64,000 bases of DNA from Streptomyces sp. V2I9 (GTDB lineage Bacteria; Actinomycetota; Actinomycetes; Streptomycetales; Streptomycetaceae): contig NZ_JAUSZJ010000002.1 of the NCBI RefSeq assembly GCF_030817475.1, positions 2,638,501-2,702,500 of the forward strand, given 5' to 3'. Position 1 is the stretch's first letter; the number at the start of each line of letters is the position of its first letter. A program made the translations under genes and the position numbers. The notes below the pieces were generated by a model. That model made no database searches. It saw only the letters and a list, made by a program, of their open reading frames with translations, and was not told the DNA's origin. Shown here one piece after another: positions 1 to 9,617 of this stretch.

Positions 1-663
1 GACGCGGCCGAGCGGGTAGAGGGCGGCGGCCCGCTCCAACTCGGCGTCGCGGCCCGCCCAGGCGTCGGTGCGGATCGTGCCGGGGGCGACGAGGTTGACG
101 CGTACGCCGCGCGGTCCCGCGTGGCCCGCCAGCGTACGGGTCAGGCTGGTCAGGCCCGCCTTGGCGGCGCTGTACGCGTGGCCGCCGAAGTCCTGTTCAC
201 CGTTGACCGAGCCGATGGTGACGATCGCGCCCCGGCCCGACGCGACCAGGTGCGGCAGGGCGGCGCGGGCGCAGCGGAACGGGCCGGAGAGGGTGATGTC
301 CAGGTCGCGTTCCCAGACCTCGTCGGTCTCGTCCTCGAAGAGCGGGGCGTCCTGACCCGCCGCGTACGCGTTGTTGACCAGGACGTCGAGGCCGCCGAAG
401 GCCGCGACCGCGTGGGCGACGGCCGCTTCGACCGCCGCCCGGTCGGCCACGTCGCAGGCGAGGGAGTCGGCGGTGCCGCCGGCCTGGCGTATCGCCGCAG
501 CCGTGTGGGCGGCGCGCTCCGCGTCCAGGTCGGTGACGAGGACGGAGGCTCCTTCCGCCGCCAGGCGGCGGGCCGTTGCCGCGCCGATGCCCTGGCCGGC
601 GGCGGTGATCAGGACGCTGTAGCCGTCGAAGCGGGCGGGATCGCGGGCGGGTTCAGGTGTCAT
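1..663 (-). CDS. SDR family NAD(P)-dependent oxidoreductase (C-terminus cut by window edge)
   Basis: Short-chain dehydrogenase/reductase; about 221 codons are present of a family length near 250, and the C-terminus lies beyond the window. The Rossmann nucleotide-binding motif near residues 18-27 reads ITAAGQGIG, a TGxxxGxG variant with Ala in place of the first Gly. The NNA motif, the catalytic Ser in IGSVNG and the YSAAK Tyr/Lys pair are present, so the enzyme looks active. The ATG at 663 overlaps the stop of the upstream serine hydrolase gene (ATGA), so the two are probably translationally coupled and share a pathway. The substrate cannot be read from the sequence. Confidence 0.9.
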   Translation of the reverse strand, partial: MTPEPARDPARFDGYSVLITAAGQGIGAATARRLAAEGASVLVTDLDAERAAHTAAAIRQAGGTADSLACDVADRAAVEAAVAHAVAAFGGLDVLVNNAYAAGQDAPLFEDETDEVWERDLDITLSGPFRCARAALPHLVASGRGAIVTIGSVNGEQDFGGHAYSAAKAGLTSLTRTLAGHAGPRGVRVNLVAPGTIRTDAWAGRDAELERAAALYPLGRV

Positions 664-1907
664 AGCGCCGACCGTACTGCCCTGACCAGCGCCTGGGCAC
701 GGGGGTCGGCGGTGACTCCCTTCTGGAGCCCGTTGGTGACGTAGCCGAGCGCGATGCCCGACTCGGGGTCGGCGAAACCGAGCGAACCACCGCGGCCGGG
801 ATGGCCGAAGGAGCCCGGACCGAGCAGGGGGGAGGCCGGCCCGTGCAGCATGTAGCCCAGGCCGAAACGGGTGTTGACGACCAGAACCCGGTCGGGTCCC
901 GCCGACTCCTCGGTGCGGGCCAGGGTGAGCGTGGCGGGGGCGAACAGGCGGCGGTGGCCGTCGACGGGCCCGATCATCGCGGCGTAGCAGCGGGCCAGGC
1001 CCCGCGCGGTCGCGATGCCGCCGGACGCGGGGAGTTCGGCAGCGCGGTAGGCGGGGTCGTTCTCGTCGGGGAACGGTTCGATCGCGCCGAACGTCCGGCG
1101 GGTGAGGGATTCCGGATCGCGGTACGCCTCGACGACGGAGCGCTTGGGGCGTACCCGCAGGCCGCCCGAGGAGGCGGTGGGGGCAGGGGGTTCGACGGGG
1201 CCGATACGGCCGACGCGGTGGGCCTCGTCGGCGGGCAGCCCGAACCAGAAGTCGAGCCCGAGCGGGCGGGCGATCTCCTCGGCGACCCAGCGGCCGATGG
1301 TGCGGCCGGTGGCGCGGCGGACCAGTTCCCCGATCAGCCAGCTGTAGGTCTGGGCGTGGTATCCGTGGTCGGTTCCGGGCTCCCAGTAAGGGTGTTGGGC
1401 GGCGACGGCGGCCGGCCCGGAGACCCCGTCGGCGGCCTCGGCTGGCGTGAGGGCGGTGTCCAGGGCCGGAACCCCGGCCCGGTGGGCGAGGAGGTCGCGG
1501 ACCAGGACGCGTTCCTTGCCGTTCGCCTTGAACTCCGGCCAGTAGGTGGAGACCGGGGCGTCCAGGTCCACCTGCCCGCGCTGATGGAGCATCAGGGGGA
1601 CTGCCGCTGCGATGCCCTTGCCCGCCGAGCGGACGATCTGCACGGTGTCGACGGCCCACGGCTCGGCGCCGTCGACGTCCCGCGTACCGGCCCACAGGTC
1701 GACGACCTTGCGCCCATGGCGGTAGACGGCCACGGCCGCGCCCCGCTCCCCGCGCTGCTCGAAGTTGCGGACGAACGCGTCCGCGACCGGCTCGTACCCG
1801 CGGGCCACCGTGCCCCGTACGTCCACGATCGACTCCGCCCCCACCGCTCCGGAACCGCCTTCCGTTTCCGCGCCCGCCGTCGTGCTCACTCCCGCGCTCC
1901 CGCTCAT
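660..1907 (-). CDS. Serine hydrolase, class C beta-lactamase/esterase family
   Basis: About 415 residues. Ser94-x-x-Lys97 (SAGK) is the acylation motif of class C beta-lactamases, DD-peptidases and family VIII esterases. A Tyr near residue 188 (YSWLIGEL) fits the second catalytic motif, and a C-terminal GHPGRGG fits the third. The family covers esterases more often than true beta-lactamases, and there is no signal peptide, so a cytoplasmic esterase/hydrolase is the better guess. The chosen ATG at 1907 is preceded by a G-rich ribosome binding site; an upstream extension to about 2144 is Pro/Arg-rich and looks non-coding. The stop overlaps the start of the SDR gene, giving a two-gene operon. 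Confidence 0.88.
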   Translation of the reverse strand: MSGSAGVSTTAGAETEGGSGAVGAESIVDVRGTVARGYEPVADAFVRNFEQRGERGAAVAVYRHGRKVVDLWAGTRDVDGAEPWAVDTVQIVRSAGKGIAAAVPLMLHQRGQVDLDAPVSTYWPEFKANGKERVLVRDLLAHRAGVPALDTALTPAEAADGVSGPAAVAAQHPYWEPGTDHGYHAQTYSWLIGELVRRATGRTIGRWVAEEIARPLGLDFWFGLPADEAHRVGRIGPVEPPAPTASSGGLRVRPKRSVVEAYRDPESLTRRTFGAIEPFPDENDPAYRAAELPASGGIATARGLARCYAAMIGPVDGHRRLFAPATLTLARTEESAGPDRVLVVNTRFGLGYMLHGPASPLLGPGSFGHPGRGGSLGFADPESGIALGYVTNGLQKGVTADPRAQALVRAVRSAL

Positions 1908-2317
1908 CCCCCCATGGTGCACGCCACGGCGGGGTGTTCGGGGAGCGGGTCGCCGGGACCACCGAGCCGTCACGATCCGTTCACGGCCGAGCGCGCGGGG
2001 CGGCGAGGGGGTACGAGCGGGCGCGGCCGGGGGGGTGGCAGGGGCGCGGAGCGGTCGCGTGAGCGGAGCAACAGGTACGCCGGGCGCTCCAGCGGGTACA
2101 CGAAAGAAGGGCTTGCCACGGATGCGCGGAGGGAGAGCTTCCACGGTTACGGGGCGGGAGGGCTCCTCGGGTACAGGGGGGGAGGCCCCGTTCCGCCGGG
2201 GCCGCGCGGTCTCCGCGCCAGGTCGCGCACGGTCACGGTGCGCACACGCTCATCGTGCCGTTCCCACAAAATATGGGACATTAGATGACAGAGCACGACA
2301 TATAGGAGGAGCCGGCC

Positions 2318-2749
2318 ATGTCCCCTGTGATCGAAGAACACGCACGCGCCCGGCTCATCACCGACGGGCCGCTGACCCGTCCGGTCCCCGTCGAGCTGCG
2401 CTACGACCCGGCCGACGAGCGCCGCACCGTCCACATAGGGCTGCCCGACGGGACCGACTGGGCGTTCGGCCGCGACCTGCTGGAACGCGGGCTGCTGACC
2501 CCGATCGAGCGCGGCGACGTCCGCGTCTGGCCGTGCGGCCGTACGCAGCTGATCGTGGAGCTGCACTCGACGGACGGGGTCGAGGTGTTCCAGTTCGAGA
2601 TCCGGACCCTGATCCGCTTCCTCGCCCGCACCCGCGCGCAGTCGGCGGCCACCCCGCCGGACGCCGGACGGAAGCCGCAGCCGCCGTCCCGCACCACCCG
2701 CCCGGAGACCACCCGCCCGGAGCGGGGCGCGCAACCGGCCCGCGGCTGA
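2318..2749 (+). CDS. SsgA-like sporulation/cell-division protein (SALP family)
   Basis: A 143-residue protein with the SsgA/SsgB fold signature: an N-terminal PVELRYDP strand, the conserved WAFGRDLLERGL segment and GDVRVWPCG, ending in a Pro/Arg/Thr-rich tail after about residue 105. SALPs occur only in morphologically complex actinomycetes and control septum placement, FtsZ recruitment or spore-wall maturation. Which SALP this is cannot be decided by eye; it is not obviously SsgB. A strong AGGAGGA ribosome binding site lies 7 bases before the ATG. It stands alone, with a shared terminator downstream against the convergent MMPL gene. Confidence 0.85.
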   Translation: MSPVIEEHARARLITDGPLTRPVPVELRYDPADERRTVHIGLPDGTDWAFGRDLLERGLLTPIERGDVRVWPCGRTQLIVELHSTDGVEVFQFEIRTLIRFLARTRAQSAATPPDAGRKPQPPSRTTRPETTRPERGAQPARG

Positions 2750-2807
2750 CCGCCCGAACCCGAGACGTACGCCCGAGACCCCCGGCCGACCTCCCGAGAT
2801 CCCGGCC

Positions 2808-2882
2808 GCACGGGCCCGAAACCCTCCGCCGACCGCCCGAAGCCGTGAACGCACGGGCCCGAAACCCTCCGCCGACCGCCCG
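2808..2882. repeat. 32-bp direct repeat, two copies with a 43-bp period
   Basis: Two identical 32-bp copies occupy 2808-2839 and 2851-2882, separated by 11 bases, between the SsgA-like gene and its terminator. Shorter related pieces (cccgagacc, ccgaccgccc) occur just upstream, which suggests local slippage duplication. No coding role is visible. Confidence 0.9.
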
Positions 2883-2955
2883 GAACCCCCGACGTACGGG
2901 CGAAGCTCCAGGCGCACGCGCGAGGCCCCCGTGCCGCCGGCTCGCACGGGGACTG

Positions 2956-3009
2956 CCGCCGGGCCCCGGCCCCTGTCCCCACAGGTGGACGGGGGCCGGG
3001 GCCCGGCGG
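2956..3009. terminator. Bidirectional hairpin terminator
   Basis: A perfect 18-bp inverted repeat (2956-2973 with 2992-3009) encloses an 18-base loop between the convergent SsgA-like and MMPL genes. There is no U-tract, as is common for Streptomyces terminators. Confidence 0.75.
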
Positions 3010-3029
3010 GCTCTACGGCCCCAGCGGCG

Positions 3030-5267
3030 TCAGGCGCGGGCGAGTTCGCGCTCGCCGCTGTCCCCGCCCTCGGGGCCTGGCCCCTCGGTCAGCTGCTTCT
3101 GCAGCTTCTCGCCCTCCACGTCCACGTTGGGCAGCGCCCGGTCCAGCCAGCGCGGCAGCCACCACGCCTTCTTCCCGAGCAGGGCCAGGACGGCGGGCAC
3201 GATCGCCATGCGCACCACGAAGGCGTCGAAGAGGACGGCGACGGCGAGCGAGAAGCCGATCATCTTGATCATCTGCTCGCTGGAGCCGATGAAGCCGGAG
3301 AAGACCGCCATCATGATCACCGCGGCCGCCGTGACCACCCGTGCGCCGTGCTGGAAGCCGGTCACGATGGCCTGGCCGGGGCTCTCGCCGTGGACGTACG
3401 CCTCGCGCATCCGGGTCACGAGGAAGACCTCGTAGTCCATGGCGAGGCCGAAGACCACGCCCACCATGAAGATCGGCATCATGCTCATGATCGGGCCGGT
3501 CTGCTCGACGCCGAAGAGCGAGCCGAGCCATCCCCACTGGAAGACCGCGACGACCGCGCCGAGCGCCGCGACCACCGAGAGCAGGAAGCCCAGGGCCGCC
3601 TTCAGCGGGACGAGGACCGAGCGGAAGACCAGCATCAGCAGCAGGAACGCCAGGCCGACCACGAGCGCCAGGTAGGGCAGCAGCGCGTCGTTCATCTTCT
3701 GCGAGAAGTCGATGTTCATCGCGGTCGCTCCGGTGACCAGCACCTCGGCCCCGGTGTCGGCCTTGATGTCCTCGCCCGCGTCACGGATGGCGTGGACGAC
3801 CTCCTCGGTGGCGTGGGAGGACGGCCGGTCCTTCGGGATGACCGTGATCGTCGCGGTGTCGCCGGCCTTGTTGAATCCGGGCGGGACGACGGCGCTGACG
3901 CCGATCGACTCGATCTCCTCGGCGACCCGGTCCGCGGCGGCCTTCCCGTCGGAGCTGTTCTTCGCGTCGACGACGACCATCAGCGGACCGTTGAACCCGG
4001 GGCCGAAACCGTCCGAGAGCATGTCGTACGCCTGGCGCTGCGTGGTCGACTTCGGCTGGGCGCCGTCGTCGGGCAGGCCCATCTCCAGCGAGGCCGCGGG
4101 TACGGCGATGACGCCGAGGCCGAGGACACCGACCAGCAGGACCCAGACCGGCTTGCGCAGCACGAACCGTGCCCAGCGGGTGCCCATGTTCGGCTTGGCC
4201 TCGGGGCGGCTCTTCGCCTCGGGGCGGCTCTCCGCCTCGGCGGCCTTGCGCGCCTTGCGGCCCAGGACCCGCTTGCCGGCGAAGCCGAGGACGGCCGGGA
4301 CGAGAGTCAGCGCGATGAGGACGGCGATGGCCACCGTGCCGGCCGCGGCGAAGCCCATCTTCGTCAGCATCGGGATGTTGACGACGGCGAGGCCCACCAG
4401 GGCGATGACCACGGTGAGGCCCGCGAAGACGACGGCCGATCCGGCGGTCCCGACGGCCCGCCCGGCGGCCTCCTCGCGCTCCCGGCCCTCGGCCAGTTCG
4501 GCGCGGTAACGGGAGACGATGAACAGGGCGTAGTCGATGCCGACCGCGAGGCCGATCATCATGGCGAGGATCGAGGTCGTGGAGCCCAGGTCGAGCACGG
4601 AAGCCAGCGCGGTGATCGTGGAGACCCCGATGCCGACCCCGACGAGGGCGGTCACCAGCGGAAGTCCGGCGGCGACCAGCGAGCCGAAGGTGATGACGAG
4701 GACGATCGCGGCGATGACGACGCCGATGATCTCGGCGGTCCCGGTGTGCGGCATGACCTGGAGGGCGTCTCCGCCGATCTCCACCGTCATGCCGCTCTTC
4801 CGCGCGTCCTCGCCCGCGTCCTCCAGGGCCTTGCGGGTGTCGTCGGTCAGCTCCATGGAGGTGACCTGGTAGGTGACCGCTATGTAGGCGGTCGAACCGT
4901 CCCGGCTCACCGCCTGCGTCCGGAACGGGTCGGCGGCCTGCGCGATCTGCTGCGAGCCGGACTCCAGCTCCTTGACGATGCCGGTGATGGCGGCCTTGTT
5001 GGCGGGGTCGGTGACCTTCTCGCCCTCGGGGGCCCGGAAGACGACCCGCGCGGTCGCGCCGTCCGCGCTCATGCCGGGGTTGCGCTCTTCCAGCAGGTCG
5101 AAGGCGCGCTGCGCCTCCGTGCCGGGGATCGAGAAGGAACTGGAGGTGGCGGCGGGTGCGGTGGCCGCACCGATTCCGGCGACCGCCAGCAGCGCCACCC
5201 AGATCAGGGCGACGAAGCGGCGGCGGCGGAAGGTCAGCCGTCCGAGCTTGTAGAGGAAAGTGGCCAC
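3030..5267 (-). CDS. MMPL/RND-family membrane transporter
   Basis: A 745-residue integral membrane protein with the MMPL layout: one N-terminal helix, a large extracytoplasmic loop (about residues 45-175), a bundle of five helices, then the same pattern repeated, giving 12 helices. Both proton-relay motifs are intact: GLAVGIDYALF in TM4 (about residue 239 on) and GLAMDYEVF in TM10. The family exports lipids, drugs or siderophore-like compounds with proton motive force; the cargo here is unknown. It lies 126 bases downstream of a TetR gene on the same strand and is probably its main target. The ATG at 5267 directly precedes the first hydrophobic stretch. Confidence 0.92.
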   Translation of the reverse strand: MATFLYKLGRLTFRRRRFVALIWVALLAVAGIGAATAPAATSSSFSIPGTEAQRAFDLLEERNPGMSADGATARVVFRAPEGEKVTDPANKAAITGIVKELESGSQQIAQAADPFRTQAVSRDGSTAYIAVTYQVTSMELTDDTRKALEDAGEDARKSGMTVEIGGDALQVMPHTGTAEIIGVVIAAIVLVITFGSLVAAGLPLVTALVGVGIGVSTITALASVLDLGSTTSILAMMIGLAVGIDYALFIVSRYRAELAEGREREEAAGRAVGTAGSAVVFAGLTVVIALVGLAVVNIPMLTKMGFAAAGTVAIAVLIALTLVPAVLGFAGKRVLGRKARKAAEAESRPEAKSRPEAKPNMGTRWARFVLRKPVWVLLVGVLGLGVIAVPAASLEMGLPDDGAQPKSTTQRQAYDMLSDGFGPGFNGPLMVVVDAKNSSDGKAAADRVAEEIESIGVSAVVPPGFNKAGDTATITVIPKDRPSSHATEEVVHAIRDAGEDIKADTGAEVLVTGATAMNIDFSQKMNDALLPYLALVVGLAFLLLMLVFRSVLVPLKAALGFLLSVVAALGAVVAVFQWGWLGSLFGVEQTGPIMSMMPIFMVGVVFGLAMDYEVFLVTRMREAYVHGESPGQAIVTGFQHGARVVTAAAVIMMAVFSGFIGSSEQMIKMIGFSLAVAVLFDAFVVRMAIVPAVLALLGKKAWWLPRWLDRALPNVDVEGEKLQKQLTEGPGPEGGDSGERELARA

Positions 5268-5393
5268 GGGGGCGTACTCCCGGTCAGGTCGTATGAGGGG
5301 AACGGGGCATGAGGAACCAGCCCGACGACGAGAGCGGCGTGTCAGGTGGAGCGTCGGGGAGAGGGCCGTGCGGGTGGGGCGGGTTCGGGGACG

Positions 5394-5966
5394 TCAGACG
5401 CCGAGGGCGGGGAGCACCACGGAATCCACGTACTCCATGAGGAACGCCTGGTCGACAGGGCGGTCCTCGATGAGCTGCCGGGCGGCCAGCGCCCCGATCA
5501 TCATGTGCGGGACGTACTTCAGCGCCGGGTTGTCCGGACGCAGTTCACCCCGGTCCACCGCCCGTCGCAGCAACTGGCCGAGGCCGGTCATCTCCGGCTC
5601 GATCAGCAGCTCGCGCAGGGCTTTGAGCAGCTCGGGGTTCTCGTGGACGGCATGGCTCAGACCCCGCATCAGCGCGGCGTCCTTCTCCATCTGGCAGTCG
5701 TCGGTCCGACTCAGCGCGGCACGGAAGTCGCCGCGCAGCGAGCCGGTGTCGATGTCCGCGAGGCTCCCCGGCTCGTTGTGCCGCAGAGCCTTCACGATCA
5801 GCTCGGCCTTGGAGCCCCACTGCCGGTAGAGGGTCGCCTTGCTCGACCGCGTACGTGCGGCGACGGCGTCCATGGTCAGGGCGTCGTAACCGACCTCGCG
5901 GAGCAGGTCGAGGACGGCCTCGTACAGCTCGCCCTCACGCTCGGGGGTCAGCCTGGTGCGTGCCAT
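5394..5966 (-). CDS. TetR/AcrR family transcriptional regulator
   Basis: 190 residues. The N-terminal HTH spans about residues 25-50 (ALTMDAVAARTRSSKATLYR) with the TetR-typical TLYRQWGSKAELI helix; the rest is an all-helical ligand domain. The ATG at 5966 has a GGAGGAGG ribosome binding site, and the longer open frame upstream runs through the operator region. It precedes the MMPL transporter on the same strand, so it most likely represses itself and the pump. Two palindromes (6039-6053, 6080-6101) between it and the divergent protease gene are the probable binding sites. The inducer is unknown. Confidence 0.92.
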   Translation of the reverse strand: MARTRLTPEREGELYEAVLDLLREVGYDALTMDAVAARTRSSKATLYRQWGSKAELIVKALRHNEPGSLADIDTGSLRGDFRAALSRTDDCQMEKDAALMRGLSHAVHENPELLKALRELLIEPEMTGLGQLLRRAVDRGELRPDNPALKYVPHMMIGALAARQLIEDRPVDQAFLMEYVDSVVLPALGV

Positions 5967-6038
5967 GGGCCGACCTCCTCCGCGCTCACCCGGCAGTTCC
6001 GTCCGGCAGTTTCGCACAACAGCCCCGCTCAACACTGA

Positions 6039-6053
6039 ACGAAACTGTTTCGT
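6039..6053. promoter_or_regulatory. Putative TetR operator 1
   Basis: A perfect 7-bp inverted repeat with a 1-base centre (acgaaac t gtttcgt) lies 73 bases upstream of the TetR start. It shares the CGAAAC/GTTTCG half-site with the second palindrome at 6080-6101, which supports recognition by one protein. Confidence 0.65.
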
Positions 6054-6079
6054 ACACATGAACCGTACCCGCGCTTCTC

Positions 6080-6101
6080 AGCGAAACGAAATCGTTTCGC
6101 T
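6080..6101. promoter_or_regulatory. Putative TetR operator 2
   Basis: A perfect 10-bp inverted repeat with a 2-base centre (agcgaaacga aa tcgtttcgct) lies between the divergent TetR gene and the protease gene. The length and symmetry suit a TetR dimer. Confidence 0.7.
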
Positions 6102-6154
6102 TGTGTCGTGCACCACAAGTTGCCCCCGGCCCCGCGCACCGAAAACATTGGGGG

Positions 6155-9100
6155 GTGAGTGACGACGTCGCGTATCTCCGTTTCCCGCACCTCCACCAGG
6201 ACATGCTGTGCTTCGCGGCCGAGGACGACCTCTGGGTCGCCCCTCTCGCCGCCGCGGGGCACCGGCCGGGACGGGCCTGGCGGGTGACCGTCGACCGGAC
6301 GCGGGTCAGCCATCCCCGCTTCTCCCCCGACGGCACCTCCATCGCCTACACGACCTGGCGCACCCTGGACCCCGAGATCCACCTCACCCCGGTGGACGGC
6401 GGCCCGGCCCGCAGACTCACCTACTGGGGCTCGACGGACGCGCGGGTCTGCGGCTGGACCCCCGATCCGGGCGGGGCGTCCCAGATCCTCGCCGTCTCCT
6501 CGCACAACCAGCCGTTCTCGTACTTCTCCTGGGCCTACAGCGTCCCCACCGACGGCAGCCCCGGCGGCAGGCTCCCCTGGGGTCCGGTCTCCGACATCGC
6601 GGTCGCCGACCTCGACGGCGAGCGCCGCACCCTGCTCCTCACCGGCACGCCCCCGCACGAACCGGCCGCCTGGAAGCGCTACCGGGGCGGGGCCATGGGC
6701 CGGCTGTGGCTGCACGGCGAACGGCTGCTGCCGGACATCGACGGCCATCTCGCCAACCCGATGTTCGTCGGCCGCCGCATCGCGTTCCTCTCCGACCACG
6801 AGGGCGTCGGCAACCTCTACTCCTGCCGGACGGACGGCACCGATCTGCGCCGCCACACCGACCACGACGCCTTCTACGCCCGCAACGCCTCCAGCGACGG
6901 CCACCGGGTGATCTACCAGTGCGCGGGCGAGCTGTGGCTGGCGGAGGACCTGGAGTCGCCCGACGCCACCCCGCGCAAGCTGGAGGTACGCCTCGGGGGG
7001 CCGCGCACCGGCCGGCGCGTCCACCAGGTGCCCGCCGCCAGCAACGTCGACTCGCTCTCCGTGGACGAGACGGGCCGGGCCAGCGCCGTCACCGTACGCG
7101 GCAGCCTCTACTGGCTCACCCACCGCGACGGCCCCGCCCGCACCATCGCCGACACACCGGGCGTACGGGTGCGGCTGCCGGAGATGCTCGGCAGCGGGGG
7201 GCGGGTCGCGTACGTCACCGACGCGGACGGACCGGACGCGGTCGAGATCGCGTACCTGCCGCGCGCCAGCGGCGACCGCCCACCGCGCAGGCTGGCCACC
7301 GGGCTGCTGGGCCGCGTCCAGGAGATGGCCGCGGACCCGGACGGGGAGCGGCTCGCCATCGCCTCCAACGACGGCCGTCTGCTGCTCCTGGACACGAGCG
7401 AGCCGGAGACGGTGGGGGCCACCGGGACGGCGGAGGCGGCAGGGGCGGCAGGAACGGCCGAGGAACCCGGCACGACCGAGCGGTCCCCCAGCGGCTCGAC
7501 CCGTGCCGACCTCTACGCGGCCACCGGCGCACCGGCCCCGCAGAGCGCCGCCCCGGCCGACCGGCACCCCGGCCTCACCGAGCTGATCCGCTCGGTCAAC
7601 GGCCCGGTCCGCGATCTCGCCTTCTCCCCCGACGGCGACTGGCTGACCTGGTCGCACCCCGGCGTCGGCCGCTCGCTGCGGCAGATCAAACTGGCCCGGA
7701 TCTCCGGCCCCGGCGCCCCGGTGATCGTGGACGTCACCAACGGCCGCTTCGAGGACGAGAACCCGGTCTTCACCGAGGACGGCCGCTACCTGGCGTTCCT
7801 GTCCTGGCGCGGCTTCGACCCGGTGTACGACGTCCACACCGGCGACCTGTCCTTCCCGCTCGGCTGCCGCCCCTACCTGGTCCCGCTCTCCTCCGCGACC
7901 CCGTCCCCCTTCGCGCTCTCCCCGGACGGGCGTCCGGCGGCGGGCGGCCTGGACCCCGTGGACGTGCCGGACGGGGGCGCGTCGGAGGGTTCGACGGTGA
8001 TGGTGGAGTTCGAGGGGCTGGAGAGCCGGGTGACGCCGTTCCCGGTCTCCGCCTCCAAGTACTCGGCGCTCGCTCCGGTGAGCGGCGGCGGGCTGGTGTG
8101 GCTGCGCTGGCCGATCTCGGGGGCGCTGGGCGAGACGTTCGCCAACCCTGCCGACATGTCGGGGCGGCCCACCCTGGAACACTTCAGCATCGCCAAGGCC
8201 CGCAGGACCGAACTGGTCGACCACCTCGACTGGTTCGCGGTCAGCGGCGACTCCTCCCGGCTGGTCGTGATGGACGACGGCGAACTGCGCGCCGTACCCG
8301 CCACCGAGCCGGGCGACGGCGACTCCACGGTCTACCTGGACCTGCGCCGCATCCTGCACGAGGTCGATCCGGGGGCGGAGTGGCGGCAGGCGTACGGGGA
8401 AGCGGGGCGGATCATCCGTTCCTACTTCTGGGAGCCGGACATGTGCGGCATCGACTGGGACGGGGTGCTGGACCAGTACCGCCCGCTGGTCGAACGGGTC
8501 GCGTCCCCGGACGAGTTCGCGGATCTGCTGCGCGAGGTGCTGGGCGAGCTGGGCACCTCGCACGCGTACGTCTCCCCGGCCCGCCGCAACGAGGGCCCGC
8601 CGCACTACCAGCGCGCGATCGGCCTGCTCGGCGCCAACCTGGTCTGCCGGGACGGTTCCTGGGTGGTCCAGCGCATCCTGCCCGGCGACTCCTCCGACTC
8701 CAAGGCGCGTTCGCCGCTGGCGGGTACGGGGATCAGGGAGGGCGCGGTCCTCACCCACGTCGACGGGCGGCCGGTGGACCCGGTGGCCGGACCGTTCCCG
8801 CTGCTGACGGCGGCGGGCGGCACCACGGTGGAGCTGACCTTCTCCCCGGCGGGCGGGGGTCCGTCGCGCCGGGTGGCGATCATGCCGCTGGTGGACGAAC
8901 GGCCGCTGCGCTACCAGGACTGGGTGGCCAAACGCCGGGACGTCGTCCGCGAGTTGAGCGGCGGCAAGTGCGGCTACCTGCACATCCCGGACCTGGGCGG
9001 CTCCGGCTGGGCCCAGTTCAACCGGGACCTGCGCCTGGAGGTGGCGCGGCCGGCACTGATCGTGGACGTCCGGGGCAACGCGGGCGGCCACATCAGCGAG

Positions 9101-9589
9101 CTGGTCGTGGAGAAGCTGACCCGCACGATCCTCGGCTGGGACCTGACCCGCAACGCCCAGGCGGTGAGCTACGCCTCGAACGCGCCGCGCGGCCCGGTGG
9201 TCGCCCTGGCCGACGAGGCGACCTCCTCGGACGGCGACATGATCACCGCCGCGTTCCGGCTGCTGAAACTGGGCCCCGTGGTGGGCCAGCGCACCTGGGG
9301 CGGCGTGGTCGGCATGACCGGCCGCCACCGGCTGGGCGACGGCACGTCGATCACGGTGCCGATGAACGCGGCCTGGTTCGACACGTACGGCTGGTCGGTG
9401 GAGAACCACGGCGTGGAGCCGGACGTGGAGGCCCTGCGCACCCCCCTGGACTGGGCGGAGGGCCGCTACGCGGTTCTGGACGACGCGGTCCGCCTCGCCC
9501 TGGAACTGCTCGAAGCCCACCCGGCGGCCACCCCTCCGTCGTACGACACGGCCCCGAACCTGAGCCGGCCCCCGCTCCCGCCGCGGTAG
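6155..9589 (+). CDS. Tricorn-type protease, peptidase family S41
   Basis: A 1144-residue cytosolic protease close in length to archaeal and Streptomyces tricorn. In order: a six-bladed and then a seven-bladed beta-propeller region (repeated SPDG motifs through about residue 660, with a low-complexity Ala/Gly/Thr linker near 430-460), the C1 helical domain, a PDZ domain, and the C2 catalytic domain. Visible active-site candidates are Ser802-His803 (LGTSHAYV), the nucleophile Ser1025 (TSSDGD) and a Glu in ENHGVEPD near residue 1085. Tricorn cuts peptides released by the proteasome. The GTG at 6155 starts the conserved SDDVAYLRFPHL segment; its ribosome binding site is poor. It is divergent from the TetR gene, so the operators may affect it too. 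Confidence 0.93.
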   Translation: MSDDVAYLRFPHLHQDMLCFAAEDDLWVAPLAAAGHRPGRAWRVTVDRTRVSHPRFSPDGTSIAYTTWRTLDPEIHLTPVDGGPARRLTYWGSTDARVCGWTPDPGGASQILAVSSHNQPFSYFSWAYSVPTDGSPGGRLPWGPVSDIAVADLDGERRTLLLTGTPPHEPAAWKRYRGGAMGRLWLHGERLLPDIDGHLANPMFVGRRIAFLSDHEGVGNLYSCRTDGTDLRRHTDHDAFYARNASSDGHRVIYQCAGELWLAEDLESPDATPRKLEVRLGGPRTGRRVHQVPAASNVDSLSVDETGRASAVTVRGSLYWLTHRDGPARTIADTPGVRVRLPEMLGSGGRVAYVTDADGPDAVEIAYLPRASGDRPPRRLATGLLGRVQEMAADPDGERLAIASNDGRLLLLDTSEPETVGATGTAEAAGAAGTAEEPGTTERSPSGSTRADLYAATGAPAPQSAAPADRHPGLTELIRSVNGPVRDLAFSPDGDWLTWSHPGVGRSLRQIKLARISGPGAPVIVDVTNGRFEDENPVFTEDGRYLAFLSWRGFDPVYDVHTGDLSFPLGCRPYLVPLSSATPSPFALSPDGRPAAGGLDPVDVPDGGASEGSTVMVEFEGLESRVTPFPVSASKYSALAPVSGGGLVWLRWPISGALGETFANPADMSGRPTLEHFSIAKARRTELVDHLDWFAVSGDSSRLVVMDDGELRAVPATEPGDGDSTVYLDLRRILHEVDPGAEWRQAYGEAGRIIRSYFWEPDMCGIDWDGVLDQYRPLVERVASPDEFADLLREVLGELGTSHAYVSPARRNEGPPHYQRAIGLLGANLVCRDGSWVVQRILPGDSSDSKARSPLAGTGIREGAVLTHVDGRPVDPVAGPFPLLTAAGGTTVELTFSPAGGGPSRRVAIMPLVDERPLRYQDWVAKRRDVVRELSGGKCGYLHIPDLGGSGWAQFNRDLRLEVARPALIVDVRGNAGGHISELVVEKLTRTILGWDLTRNAQAVSYASNAPRGPVVALADEATSSDGDMITAAFRLLKLGPVVGQRTWGGVVGMTGRHRLGDGTSITVPMNAAWFDTYGWSVENHGVEPDVEALRTPLDWAEGRYAVLDDAVRLALELLEAHPAATPPSYDTAPNLSRPPLPPR

Positions 9590-9617
9590 GGGCCGCACGG
9601 GCTCAGCCACGGCCCCC

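Noticed and set aside
660..1907. Calling the serine hydrolase an antibiotic-resistance beta-lactamase
   Set aside because: No signal peptide and the second motif is YSW instead of YxN; family VIII esterase-type hydrolases fit better.
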